Source: Pararobbsia alpina (GTDB lineage Bacteria; Pseudomonadota; Gammaproteobacteria; Burkholderiales; Burkholderiaceae). From it: 64,000 nt of DNA. Shown here in pieces: positions 11,087 to 20,300 of the stretch (position 1 is the stretch's first letter; each line of letters opens with the position of its first letter). The notes beneath the pieces were generated by a model, which was not told where the DNA came from, ran no database searches, and saw nothing but the letters and a program-made list of their open reading frames with translations. Both the position numbers and the translations under genes were made by a program. The DNA is taken from contig NZ_CADIKM010000025.1 in assembly GCF_902859895.1 (NCBI RefSeq), forward strand, positions 1 to 64,000, given 5' to 3'.

Positions 11087-12124
11087 ATGAACAAATCGAA
11101 ACGCCTGCGTAGGCGAGTGAGCATCACGCTGTTGTCAACGATGTTGGGGTTGACGACCTTGGGGTCAGCTGCCAGCGCGCAGTCCGCCTCTGCTCCGTCA
11201 CAGGACATCGACTTGCGAATCGGCTATCAGAAGTCGTCGACGCTGATCGTCATTCTGAAATCGCAGGGAAAGCTCGAGAAGGCACTGGCGCCGCTTGGCG
11301 TTCATGTGTCGTGGAACGAGTTTGCAAGCGGTTTGCCGCTTGTCGAGGCATTGAACGCCAATGCGATTGACTTCAGCGCGGACATCGCCGATACGGTGCC
11401 GGTCTTCGCGCAGGCAGCCCAGGCAGATTTTGTGTACGTTGCGCAGGAAGCACCCTCACCCTCAGCGCAGGCGATCATCGTTCACCGGGACGGGCCCGTG
11501 CATACGCTGGCGGACCTCAAGGGCAAGCGAATCGCCGTGGCCAAGGCTGCGGGGGCACATTTTCTTCTGCTGACGTCGTTGCAACACCTCGGGCTGACAC
11601 ACAAGGACGTGCAGATCGCCTATCTCGCGCCCGCGGATGGGCGCGCCGCCTTCGAGACGGGTAGTGTCGATGCATGGGTGACATGGGATCCCTACCTGGC
11701 CAGCGTCGAGAAGCAGCCCGATCTTCGAGTCCTCGCCGATGGCCGTGGGCTTGCGTCCTACCAGCGCTACTACCTTGCAACGAAGCCATTCGCCACGGCC
11801 CATCCCGCGGTCATCCGTATCCTGTTCGAACAACTGGCCCAGGCAGGTAAGTGGGTGAAGGCCAATCCCGAGGAGGCCGCGCGCATTCTGGCGCCACTCT
11901 GGGGGCTTGACGCAGCGGCGGTGGAACGTGCGAATAGCCGGCGCAGTTACGAGGTGCGTCCGATGCAGCCGCAGAACTTCGGCGAACAGCAGGCGATCGC
12001 CGATACATTCTTCCAGGCTGGGCTCCTGCCTGCCCCTGTCGAAACGCGGCGCGCCGTGTTGTGGCGTTTTGATACCGTCGACGTTCCGGAAATCGCGAAG
12101 GGCAGCCTGGCCCTTCCGAAATGA
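11087..12124 (+). CDS. SsuA/TauA-like ABC transporter substrate-binding protein
   Basis: 345 residues with an N-terminal signal peptide (basic RLRRRVSI, hydrophobic core, cleavage near SAASA-QS). The mature part follows the NMT1/SsuA fold: LRIGYQKSS, LVEALNANAIDFS, DTVPVFAQAAQ, LKGKRIAVAKAAG, WVTWDPYLA. This family delivers alkanesulfonates, taurine or nitrate to an ABC importer. The ATG at 11087 was chosen because it directly precedes the signal peptide. The stop overlaps the ATG of the next gene (ATGA), a LivH-type permease of a different transporter class. No SsuB or SsuC is present, so this is an orphan binding protein; which transporter it serves is unclear. Confidence 0.88.
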   Translation: MNKSKRLRRRVSITLLSTMLGLTTLGSAASAQSASAPSQDIDLRIGYQKSSTLIVILKSQGKLEKALAPLGVHVSWNEFASGLPLVEALNANAIDFSADIADTVPVFAQAAQADFVYVAQEAPSPSAQAIIVHRDGPVHTLADLKGKRIAVAKAAGAHFLLLTSLQHLGLTHKDVQIAYLAPADGRAAFETGSVDAWVTWDPYLASVEKQPDLRVLADGRGLASYQRYYLATKPFATAHPAVIRILFEQLAQAGKWVKANPEEAARILAPLWGLDAAAVERANSRRSYEVRPMQPQNFGEQQAIADTFFQAGLLPAPVETRRAVLWRFDTVDVPEIAKGSLALPK

Positions 12125-12978
12125 CGACGATACTTGCTGCAGCTTTCGATATCGGTGCCTTTGTATCGATCATGGTGCTGATCGTGTTGGGTCTGGGCCT
12201 CGTCGCGAGCCTGATGGGCATCTTCAATTTTGCGCATGGCGAACTCGTGCTGCTCGGTGCATGCACAGTCTACGTGGTTCATCGTGCCGGCTTGCCGGTA
12301 TGGCTGGGCATCGTGTTGGCGCCGTTCGTGGTGGGCGCGTGTGGCCTCGCCATCGAGCGACTGGTAGTCCGCCGTTTCTATACCGAGCCGATACCGGCGA
12401 TGCTGGCGACGTATGCGCTCGGACTGGCCATCCGCGAAAGCGTGCGTTATGCAATTGGCGGTACGTACCTATCGGTGCCCGCGCCAATTGGCGGCGCATT
12501 GACCGTCGGCGAGCTTCATATATCCGCATGGAACGTGTTGCTGATTGCCGTGACAATCGTTATTTGTACACTGTGCTGGTGGTTCCTCAAACGGACCCAA
12601 TATGGACTGCTGATTCGTGCGGCTCTCGAAAATCCCGGTCTCGCGTCCGCGTCGGGTATATCGACACGCGTTTTGTACGCCGCAACCTTCACCCTGGCTG
12701 CATCAATGGCGGGGCTGGCGGGGGCGGTCATCGTGCCGGTGTATTCGCTCTCCGCCGATCTCGGCGTGCGCTTCCTGATTCAGGGCTTCGTCGCGATCAT
12801 GACCGGTGGTCTGGGTACGTTCGCCGGCCCGCTTGTCGGTGCCGGTGCGGTCGGCACGGCGAGTGCCGGCCTGCCGTGGTTCGTATCGCCGATACTCGCC
12901 GACGTGCTGGTATTCGTGCTTGCCATTGCATTCGTCAAAGCTCGGCCAGGCGGCGTGTTTGCATCCCGCGGCCGCTAG
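12121..12978 (+). CDS. Branched-chain amino acid/amide-type ABC permease (LivH/UrtB-like)
   Basis: 285-residue polytopic membrane protein of the LivH family: FNFAHGELVLLGA near the start is the family hallmark, LRAALENPGLASASGI is the cytoplasmic coupling loop, and GGLGTFAGPLVGA lies near the end. About eight TM helices. It forms the heterodimeric channel with a LivM permease, and the only LivM here is on the opposite strand in the convergent operon (14414-15472). It starts inside the stop of the SsuA-like gene, so it is co-translated with it. Its 3' end faces the LivF gene 17 bases away. Confidence 0.9.
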   Translation: MTTILAAAFDIGAFVSIMVLIVLGLGLVASLMGIFNFAHGELVLLGACTVYVVHRAGLPVWLGIVLAPFVVGACGLAIERLVVRRFYTEPIPAMLATYALGLAIRESVRYAIGGTYLSVPAPIGGALTVGELHISAWNVLLIAVTIVICTLCWWFLKRTQYGLLIRAALENPGLASASGISTRVLYAATFTLAASMAGLAGAVIVPVYSLSADLGVRFLIQGFVAIMTGGLGTFAGPLVGAGAVGTASAGLPWFVSPILADVLVFVLAIAFVKARPGGVFASRGR

Positions 12979-12995
12979 CCGGGCCGCTCATCAAT

Positions 12996-13700
12996 TCAGG
13001 GAGTGAGCAACTCAACGAGCAAGGGATTGACGCGCAGGCTGACCGGATCGTCTTCCAACACGATCGCACCGCGGTCCATCACATACGCGCGCGTCGCCAC
13101 GCGCAGGGCAAGTTCGAGGTGTTGCTCGACCAGAACGATGGCCATCTCACGCGCGAGACGCACGAGCTGTTCTGCAATCTCTTCGATCACACCAATCCAG
13201 ACGCCCTCAGTCGGTTCGTCGAGCAGCAGCAAACTGGGCCGCGCGAGCAACGCGCGGGCGATCGACAGCATCTTGCGTTCTCCGCCCGACAGCGTGCCCG
13301 CGAGCTGATTCAGGCGCGTCCCGAGCTTCGGAAAATAGTCGAACGCAGCAGAAATATCGCGCTCGACTCGAGTCTGAACACCGATCTGGAGGTTTTCACG
13401 TACGGTAAGGCGTGAGAACACGAGATTTTCCTGCGGCACGTAACCCATGCCCGCACGCACTCGCTCGTGCACCGGCAAGCCGTCGATCACACGCTGCCCA
13501 AAGGCGATGCTGCCGGCACTCGCTCGGAGCTCACCGGTCAAGGTCTTGAGCAAGGTCGACTTGCCGGCGCCATTGCGGCCGAGCACGACGACACATCCGG
13601 TGTCGGGGATATCCATATCGATGCCGAACAGGACCTGGCTCGCGCCATAGCCGGCTTGCAGGTTCCTGACTTCCAGCAACACAGGGGGGCGCTCAGACAT
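12996..13700 (-). CDS. LivF-type ABC transporter ATP-binding protein
   Basis: 234-residue ABC ATPase of the LivF class: Walker A GRNGAGKST, signature LSGGERKML, Walker B LLLLDEPTEGVW, and a short C-terminus. The ATG at 13700 was chosen because MSERPPVLLEVRNLQAGYG matches the family start; it overlaps the end of livG by 8 bases, as usual in this operon type. It energises high-affinity import of branched-chain amino acids, amides or urea together with LivG. Last gene of the minus-strand operon binding protein-livM-livG-livF. Confidence 0.9.
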   Translation of the reverse strand: MSERPPVLLEVRNLQAGYGASQVLFGIDMDIPDTGCVVVLGRNGAGKSTLLKTLTGELRASAGSIAFGQRVIDGLPVHERVRAGMGYVPQENLVFSRLTVRENLQIGVQTRVERDISAAFDYFPKLGTRLNQLAGTLSGGERKMLSIARALLARPSLLLLDEPTEGVWIGVIEEIAEQLVRLAREMAIVLVEQHLELALRVATRAYVMDRGAIVLEDDPVSLRVNPLLVELLTP

Positions 13701-14427
13701 GAGCAAGATAGACCTCCTGCACCTTCCGACTGCTCTGGATATGGGCAACCGTTCCGCTGTCGAGCACTTCGCCCTGATGGAGCACCGTGAGGACGTCGCA
13801 GATGCCACGGATGAAATCGAGGTCGTGCTCGACAATCAACACAGAGCAATGTTCCTTCAACGGCCTCAACAGCTCGCCCGTAAGGCGCCGCTCTTCGATG
13901 CTCATGCCGGCCGTCGGTTCGTCGAGCAACAACAGTCTGGGCTCGCTCGCGAGCGCCATGGCAATTTCCAGCCACTGCTGATGTCCGTGCGACAAGGTGC
14001 CGGCTGTCACATCGGCGTACCTCGTCAGCCGAAAGCTCGCCAGCAGTGCGTCCACGCGCGCGGCCGACTTCCGCCGCGTGCGCGAACCGAGCAGCGACAG
14101 GAAAGAGTCGTGAGCCTGCACCGCCAGCAGGACGTTATCGAACACGCTCAGTTGCGCGATGATGCTGACGATCTGGAATTTCAGGCTCATGCCGCTGCGG
14201 GCCCTCTCAGCCGGGTCGAGCTTTTCGATCCGTTTGCCTGCGAGTGCGATCGTGCCTCGGGTGACGTCTTCGGCGCCGACCAGGCATTTGAGCAAGGTGC
14301 TCTTGCCCGAGCCGTTCGGGCCGATCACGCCATGAAACTGCCGCGCTTCCACGGTCAGATCGACATGCTCGAGCGCTACAAACGGCCCAAAGCGCTTATG
14401 GATGCCACGTGCCTCAAGCAAGCTCAT
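13693..14427 (-). CDS. LivG-type ABC transporter ATP-binding protein
   Basis: 244-residue LivG-class ATPase: Walker A GPNGSGKST, unusual signature LSHGHQQWLEI (usual consensus LSYGQQR), Walker B LLLLDEPTAGM, switch His in IVEHDLDF. The LSHG signature is typical of the UrtD urea-transporter ATPases. The start at 14427 has a weak AGGGA upstream; an upstream ATG at 14463 would lengthen the overlap with livM. Pairs with LivF in the same operon. Confidence 0.88.
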   Translation of the reverse strand: MSLLEARGIHKRFGPFVALEHVDLTVEARQFHGVIGPNGSGKSTLLKCLVGAEDVTRGTIALAGKRIEKLDPAERARSGMSLKFQIVSIIAQLSVFDNVLLAVQAHDSFLSLLGSRTRRKSAARVDALLASFRLTRYADVTAGTLSHGHQQWLEIAMALASEPRLLLLDEPTAGMSIEERRLTGELLRPLKEHCSVLIVEHDLDFIRGICDVLTVLHQGEVLDSGTVAHIQSSRKVQEVYLAHV

Positions 14428-15472
14428 CACGTCCCTGCGCAGTAGCGCGACCAAAGTTGCCAAGCCGCTCCCGCGGACTGATAAACACGCTGATCACCCC
14501 GTTCGGCCTGAACATCACGGCCAACAGCAACGCTACACCGAGCGCGATCGGCCATACATCGGGAAAGCGATCGCTCAATGCGTAGCTAAGGGTTTCAGTC
14601 AGTATCACGCCGATGACCGCGCCGAGTAGCGTGCCGCTGCCGCCGATCAGACAGTAAAAAACCACTTGGCTGGAAAGCACGATGCCTAGTGCGCCAGGGC
14701 CGATGAATCCCTCATGGAACGCGGAGAGGCCCCCGGACAAGCCGGCAATCGCTCCGGCGAAAATGAAGACCGCTGCCTTGAGTCGAGACACCCGGTAACC
14801 CAAAAACGCGACGCGTTGTTCGGCCTCCCTGATGCCGCTGAGCGCGAGCCCGAACTGTGACCTCACCACAGCCCGGCTGACCAGATAGACGATCAGAACA
14901 ACCGCGAGCGCGAAATAATACGATGCCGGACCGTCGCCGAGTTCGGTCGCACCGATCTTCAGATACGGCAGCGACGGAATGCCGTTCTGACCACCGAGGT
15001 AGTACCAACTATAGGCAAACCGATAGGCTGCATATGAGGCGGTCAGCGTGCTGAGCGACGCGAAGATCTGCGTGACGCCGCGTCCGAACACGACCACGAA
15101 ACTCATCAATATCGCGACCGCAAAACCCGCGAACGTGGCGATCGGCAGCAGGACGAGAACGGACCGCACTTCATGATCGCGTGCAAGCAACGCCGCCGCA
15201 TAGCCGCCGATGCCGAAAAACAGAGCCTGTCCGAAGCTCAGAATGCCGGCATAGCCCCACACGAGATCAAAGCTTATCGCGAGCAGCGAGAGGATCAAGA
15301 TTCGCGTTACGAACACCATCAGATAGTCGGGGAGCGCGAGCGGCGCGGCGCTCAATATCAGGCACAGCAAGAGTTCGAACACAGCGAGCCGACGCCGGCC
15401 TGCCCCAGACACGATGTTACTGATTTGGACCCACGGCTTGCGTACGGTGACGTGCTGGCCCCCGTCGTTCAT
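14414..15472 (-). CDS. Branched-chain amino acid/amide-type ABC permease (LivM/UrtC-like)
   Basis: 352-residue polytopic permease of the LivM family: FDLVWGYAGILSFGQALFFG is the conserved TM motif, GIREAEQRVAFLGY is the coupling loop, and GGSGTLLGAVIG lies near the C-terminus. It forms the channel with a LivH-type partner; none is encoded on this strand, and the only candidate is the convergent gene at 12121-12978. Overlaps livG by 14 bases and follows the binding-protein gene by 18 bases. Confidence 0.9.
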   Translation of the reverse strand: MNDGGQHVTVRKPWVQISNIVSGAGRRRLAVFELLLCLILSAAPLALPDYLMVFVTRILILSLLAISFDLVWGYAGILSFGQALFFGIGGYAAALLARDHEVRSVLVLLPIATFAGFAVAILMSFVVVFGRGVTQIFASLSTLTASYAAYRFAYSWYYLGGQNGIPSLPYLKIGATELGDGPASYYFALAVVLIVYLVSRAVVRSQFGLALSGIREAEQRVAFLGYRVSRLKAAVFIFAGAIAGLSGGLSAFHEGFIGPGALGIVLSSQVVFYCLIGGSGTLLGAVIGVILTETLSYALSDRFPDVWPIALGVALLLAVMFRPNGVISVFISPRERLGNFGRATAQGRDELA

Positions 15473-15490
15473 GATGGCGCTCCGGCAGGT

Positions 15491-16744
15491 TCAGACACTG
15501 CATGTCTTGGGGTCAATCAGGCCATTGGAGCGCTGGACGATTTCGTATTGGCCGTTCTTTGCGACAGCCGTATACATCCGCAATCTCGTATGACGCTCAC
15601 CGGGAACGAACTCGGCGGGCCCACCGGGACTACGGGCAATCTTCGCATGATCGAGCGCCGCCGCAACAGGCTCGCGTTCGACCGAGTGAGCGTTTCGCAC
15701 CGCCACTTCCCAGAGCTTCAATGCGCGGTACGTGCCGGTCGCGGCGCTGCCGGCAGAGAACAGGTGCTGTGCATTCGGATAGGCATTGTCGTACTCCGAC
15801 TGGATCTGCGCGCTGATCGGATCCTCCTTCGCGACCGCGCGGAAATAGTCGAGCGAAGTCGCGAGACCCTCAATGTCCTCTTTCGGGCTGATACCCAGCG
15901 TGTTCTCATCGTAGTACGGCACCGAAAGACGGCCGCCACGCGCCAGAAAGCCGGCCGTGCGTAACTGCTTCAGAAACGGACCGATACCCGGGGGAATAAT
16001 GGTCGAAAACACCACATCGACTTTCTCCCTGATGATGCGATTCACCGTTGCACCGTATTCGACCTGATCGAGCGGATAGTATTCTTCGAACACGACTTCG
16101 CCGCCGTGCGCTTGAATCACACCACGCGCATATTCGTTGAGTTTGTGCGGCCAGACGTAATTGGCTGCCGGCAAGGCGAAGCGCTTGCCGCCATTGGCGA
16201 CTAACCAAGGAATCAGCGGATCGACCTGCTGGGCAGGGGTGGGTCCCGTGGCGAACAGATACGGCGTGCAATCCCCGCCTTCGTATAGTTGCGGATAGAT
16301 ATACAGCGTGCGTCCACGCCCAACGATGACGTCCTGGATTGCCGTGCGCGTCGCGCTCGTGACGCCGCCGATCACGACATCGACTTTGTCGCGCTGAATC
16401 AACTTGCGCGTGTTTGAAACGGCAGTCGTCTCATTCGATGCCGTGTCCTCTATATGAAGTTGAACGGGCCTGCCGAGCAAGCCGCCGGCCGCATTGATCT
16501 GCTTGATTACCAGGTTCGCGACGTTGGCATCGGCCCCGCCCGCATAAGACATGGCACCGGTCAGATCGGTTGCGATGCCGACCTTGATCGGACCTGCGTC
16601 GGCACCCCATGCCGGCTGTATGACCCAACTTCCCACGCCGGTGGCCATCGCCCCTGAAGTCCAGGCCGCGCGTTGCAGCCAGCGTCTGCGTGAAGCACTC
16701 TCCAGTTGCTGTAAGTCGCGCTTGCTGTCATTCCACTTTTGCAT
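15491..16744 (-). CDS. ABC transporter substrate-binding protein, UrtA/AmiC-like
   Basis: 417 residues. The N-terminus has a twin-arginine-like leader (RRRWLQRAAW, hydrophobic stretch, cleavage near AWGA-DA). The mature part is a Peripla_BP_5/6 type protein: IKVGIATDLTGAMSYAGG, AAGGLLGRPVQLHIEDTASN, VDVVIGGVTSATRTA. The acidic contact stretch GGDCTPYLFATGPTPAQQ resembles UrtA/AmiC urea or amide binders rather than leucine binders. First gene of the minus-strand livM-livG-livF operon. With the LSHG signature in LivG, urea or short amides is a reasonable guess, not proven. Confidence 0.87.
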   Translation of the reverse strand: MQKWNDSKRDLQQLESASRRRWLQRAAWTSGAMATGVGSWVIQPAWGADAGPIKVGIATDLTGAMSYAGGADANVANLVIKQINAAGGLLGRPVQLHIEDTASNETTAVSNTRKLIQRDKVDVVIGGVTSATRTAIQDVIVGRGRTLYIYPQLYEGGDCTPYLFATGPTPAQQVDPLIPWLVANGGKRFALPAANYVWPHKLNEYARGVIQAHGGEVVFEEYYPLDQVEYGATVNRIIREKVDVVFSTIIPPGIGPFLKQLRTAGFLARGGRLSVPYYDENTLGISPKEDIEGLATSLDYFRAVAKEDPISAQIQSEYDNAYPNAQHLFSAGSAATGTYRALKLWEVAVRNAHSVEREPVAAALDHAKIARSPGGPAEFVPGERHTRLRMYTAVAKNGQYEIVQRSNGLIDPKTCSV

Positions 16745-17383
16745 CGGGTCTCCACGCGTTGTTGTTGTCGATTCAGGAGGCTGCCGCCAACGCTCGCCCT
16801 GGAAAGGACGACCTGCGCTCGCGTTAGCCGTCTTGCAAAACCAGGATCATGTGATTGCCATTGAGTATCAGTTACGCACTAGCGCGGGACAAATGATCGT
16901 TTGGAAGATTCTTATAGGAGCTTTGCGACTACGATAAGTTTTGAGTTGTAGATAATGAATAACGGTTTGAATATAAGGAAGAAGCGCCGGATCTCCGCCG
17001 GGTTCGTGATACCAATTTCCTTCGGTCAGGCCATGTGAAGGCGAACGGACGACGACTGACACACGTCTGCGAGTACCCGAATCTCAGTGGTGCTTTCCAA
17101 CCCATACGGGAATCCCCGACCGATGGAAGAAAAGCCGCTTCGAGCATTGCTGCAGCGAGCAGGGGAGGGAACTCATCCTTGCGCGTAAGGGATGCGACGG
17201 GCCGCGGCCGATACTGGAACAGCGCTTTGTTTTGACCTATCCGTGCCTTCGTGGTGGCGGCCTCTCAAACACGCGGTTTTCCGACAAAGTTGTACGTCAA
17301 TCACACACTTTTCGGACAAATCGCGCAGACACACGTCTACTCAGCTGTGGCAGACTCACTTTGTTGCGGTCTGGCGGGCGCGG
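16745..17383. other. Intergenic region upstream of the ABC operon and giant kinase 2
   Basis: About 640 bases between divergently transcribed genes. No gene or clear hairpin seen. A locally AT-rich stretch (about 16900-16985) is the likeliest promoter area. An in-frame extension of kinase 2 up to 17192 exists but has no similarity to kinase copy 1 and no ribosome site, so I treat it as non-coding. Confidence 0.45.
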
Positions 17384-20300
17384 ATGAGGGCTTTGTCGCC
17401 CGACAGCGGCAACCGGTTTGACGATGGAGGCCACCAGTTGGGTCCGTCTTTGCGGTTCGGCGCGCTTGGGGATAGCGGCTTTCAGGTCCTATGGGAAGAC
17501 GGCGAACATGCCGTCTCCCGGGGATGCTGCGTGCTGGCTGACGGCAGGCAAATCGTCGTGCTAGCCGCGCAGCCCACCGCCGAGCACCCGAGCTCAGCGA
17601 GCCTCGAGCGCCTCACGCACGAGTACGGCCTGAAGAACGAACTCGAAAACGCATGGGCGGCGCGGCCGCTGGAACTGGTGCGTGAAGGCGGTCGAACGCT
17701 CCTGTTGCTCGAGGACCCGGGCGGCGAACCGCTCGCCGGACTCCTGGCGGCACCCTTGGAAGTGGGGCGTTTCTTGCGCCTCGGCATCAGCATTGCCGCC
17801 GCGCTCAGGAAAGTGCACCAGCGTGGCCTGATCCACAAGGACCTCAAGCCGGCCAACATTCTCGTGAACGCGAATGGCGAGGTGAGACTCACCGGGTTCG
17901 GTATTGCGTCGCGCCTGCCTCGCGAGCGGCAGGCCCCCGAGCCACCGGAGACCATCGCCGGCACGCTCGCCTATATGGCCCCCGAACAAACCGGGCGTAT
18001 GAACCGCTCGATCGACGCGCGCAGCGATCTCTACGCGCTCGGCATCACGTTCTACCAGATGCTCACGGGCTCGCTGCCGTTCACCGCGGCCGATCCCATG
18101 GATTGGGTGCACTGTCACATCGCGCGCAAGCCCGTGCCGCCCAGTGAGCGCTCGGAAAACGTCCCCGCCGCGGTCTCGGCCATCGTCATGAGGCTACTCG
18201 CCAAAACGGCCGAGGAGCGCTACCAGACCGCGGGCGGCGCCGAGCGCGATCTGCAACGCTGCCTTACCGAGTGGGAAGCCCACGGATACATCGAGGCGTT
18301 CCCACTCGGCCAACAAGACAGGCCCGACCGGCTGATGATCCCGGAGAAGCTCTACGGGCGATCGCGCGAAGTCGAAACCTTGCTGACTTCCTTCGATCGC
18401 ATCGTCGAAAACGGACCGCCCGAGTTGGTGCTGGTTTCCGGATACTCCGGCATTGGCAAGTCCTCGGTCGTCAACGAGCTGCACAAGGCGCTGGTACCGC
18501 CCCGCGGGCTCTTTGCCGCGGGCAAGTTCGACCAGTTGAAGCGTGACATCCCCTATGCGACGCTCGCTCAGGCCTTTGAAAGCCTCGCGCGCCCCCTGCT
18601 CGGCAAGAGCGACACCGAACTGAGCGGTTGGCGCGACAGACTTCTGGAGGCCCTCGCCCCGAACGGCCGACTTATGGTCGATGTCGTTCCCGAGCTGAAG
18701 CTCATCATCGGAGAACAGCCACCGGTCCCGGAGCTTCCGCCACAGGACGCGCAGCGGCGTTTTCAGCGGGTGTTTCGGCGGTTTATCGGTGTCTTCGCTC
18801 AGGCAGAACATCCCCTGGCGCTCTTCCTCGACGATCTGCAGTGGCTCGACGCGGCGACGCTCGATCTCATTGAGGATCTGCTGACCCGCTCAGATCTGCA
18901 GCACCTCATGCTGATCGGTGCCTATCGCGACAACGAGGTCACTGCCACCGATCCGCTGATGCGCACGCTCGGCGCCATCAAGGCTGCCGGCGGAAAGGTC
19001 ACGGAGATCACGCTTGCGCCGCTCGCCCGAGAACATCTCGGGCAGCTCATTGCGGACGCTCTTCGCTGCGAGCGGGAGCGTGCCGCGCCGCTCGCGCAAC
19101 TGGTGCACGACAAGACTGGCGGCAATCCGTTTTTCGCGATTCAGTTCATTGCCTCGCTCGTCGAAGAGGACATGCTCGTCTTCGATCATGAAGCGGCGCG
19201 CTGGTCCTGGGATCTCGATCGCATCCATGCCAAGGGATACGCCGACAACGTCGTGGACCTGATGGTCGGGAAACTCACCCGCCTGCCGGTCCAAACGCAG
19301 GCGGCGCTGCAGCAACTGGCCTGTATCGGCCATACCGCCGAGATCGCCATGCTTTCGATCGCCATTGGGACGTCAGAGGAGCACGTCCATACCGCTCTGT
19401 CGGAGGCCGTTCTCCTGGATCTGGTTGAGCGGCTGAAGGACTCATATAAGTTTGTTCACGACCGGGTCCAGGAGGCCGCCTATTCACTGATCCCGGAAGC
19501 ATCACGTGCTCCGGCGCATCTGCGAATTGGCCGGTTGCTCGCGGCGCAGACGCCGCCAGAGCAGCTGCAGGAAATGATCTTCGAGATCGTGGGTCAGCTC
19601 AACCGCGGCGCGGCCCTGATCATCGAACAGGAGGAGCGTGAGCGGCTCGCCGAGCTCAACCTGAACGCCGGAAAGCGCGCAAAGGCGTCGACGGCGTATG
19701 CGTCGGCGCGCAACTACCTCTGCGCCGGGATGGCCGTGCTCGGACGCGCGGGCTGGACGAGCCGCTACGAACTCGCATTCGGCTTGTGGCTCGAACGCGC
19801 GGAATGCGAGTACCTGAACGGAAATTTTGACGAGGCCGAGCAGCTCATCTCGGAACTGCTGGCGAGAGGCGCGTCAAAGATCGACAAGGCGGCGGCCTAC
19901 CGCCTCAAGGTCGACCTCCATGTCATGAAGTCGGAGTATCCGAAGGCGATCGAGAGCGCCCTGGAGTGCCTGCGCCTCTTCGGCATCGAGATGCGGCCGC
20001 ACCCGGCGCACGAAGAGGTTCAGGCCGAGTACGAGAAGATCTGGAGCGGTATCGGCGGGCGCCCAATTGAAAGATTGATCGACCTGCCACTCATGACCAA
20101 TCCGGACATGCAGGCCGCTATGCGCGTGCTGTCGGTCCTCAACGCGCCTGCGTACTTCACCGCCGACATCAACCTGGCATGCCTGCACCTGTGCCACATG
20201 GTGAACATCACCCTGAGGTATGGAACGACCGACGCGTCCACATACGGCTACGCATGGTTCGGCGCCATTCTCGGGCCAATGTTCCATCGCTACAGCGACG

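Noticed and set aside
17192-17383. 64-codon upstream extension of giant kinase 2
   Set aside because: No similarity to the region before copy 1 and no ribosome site; similarity between copies begins near 17384.
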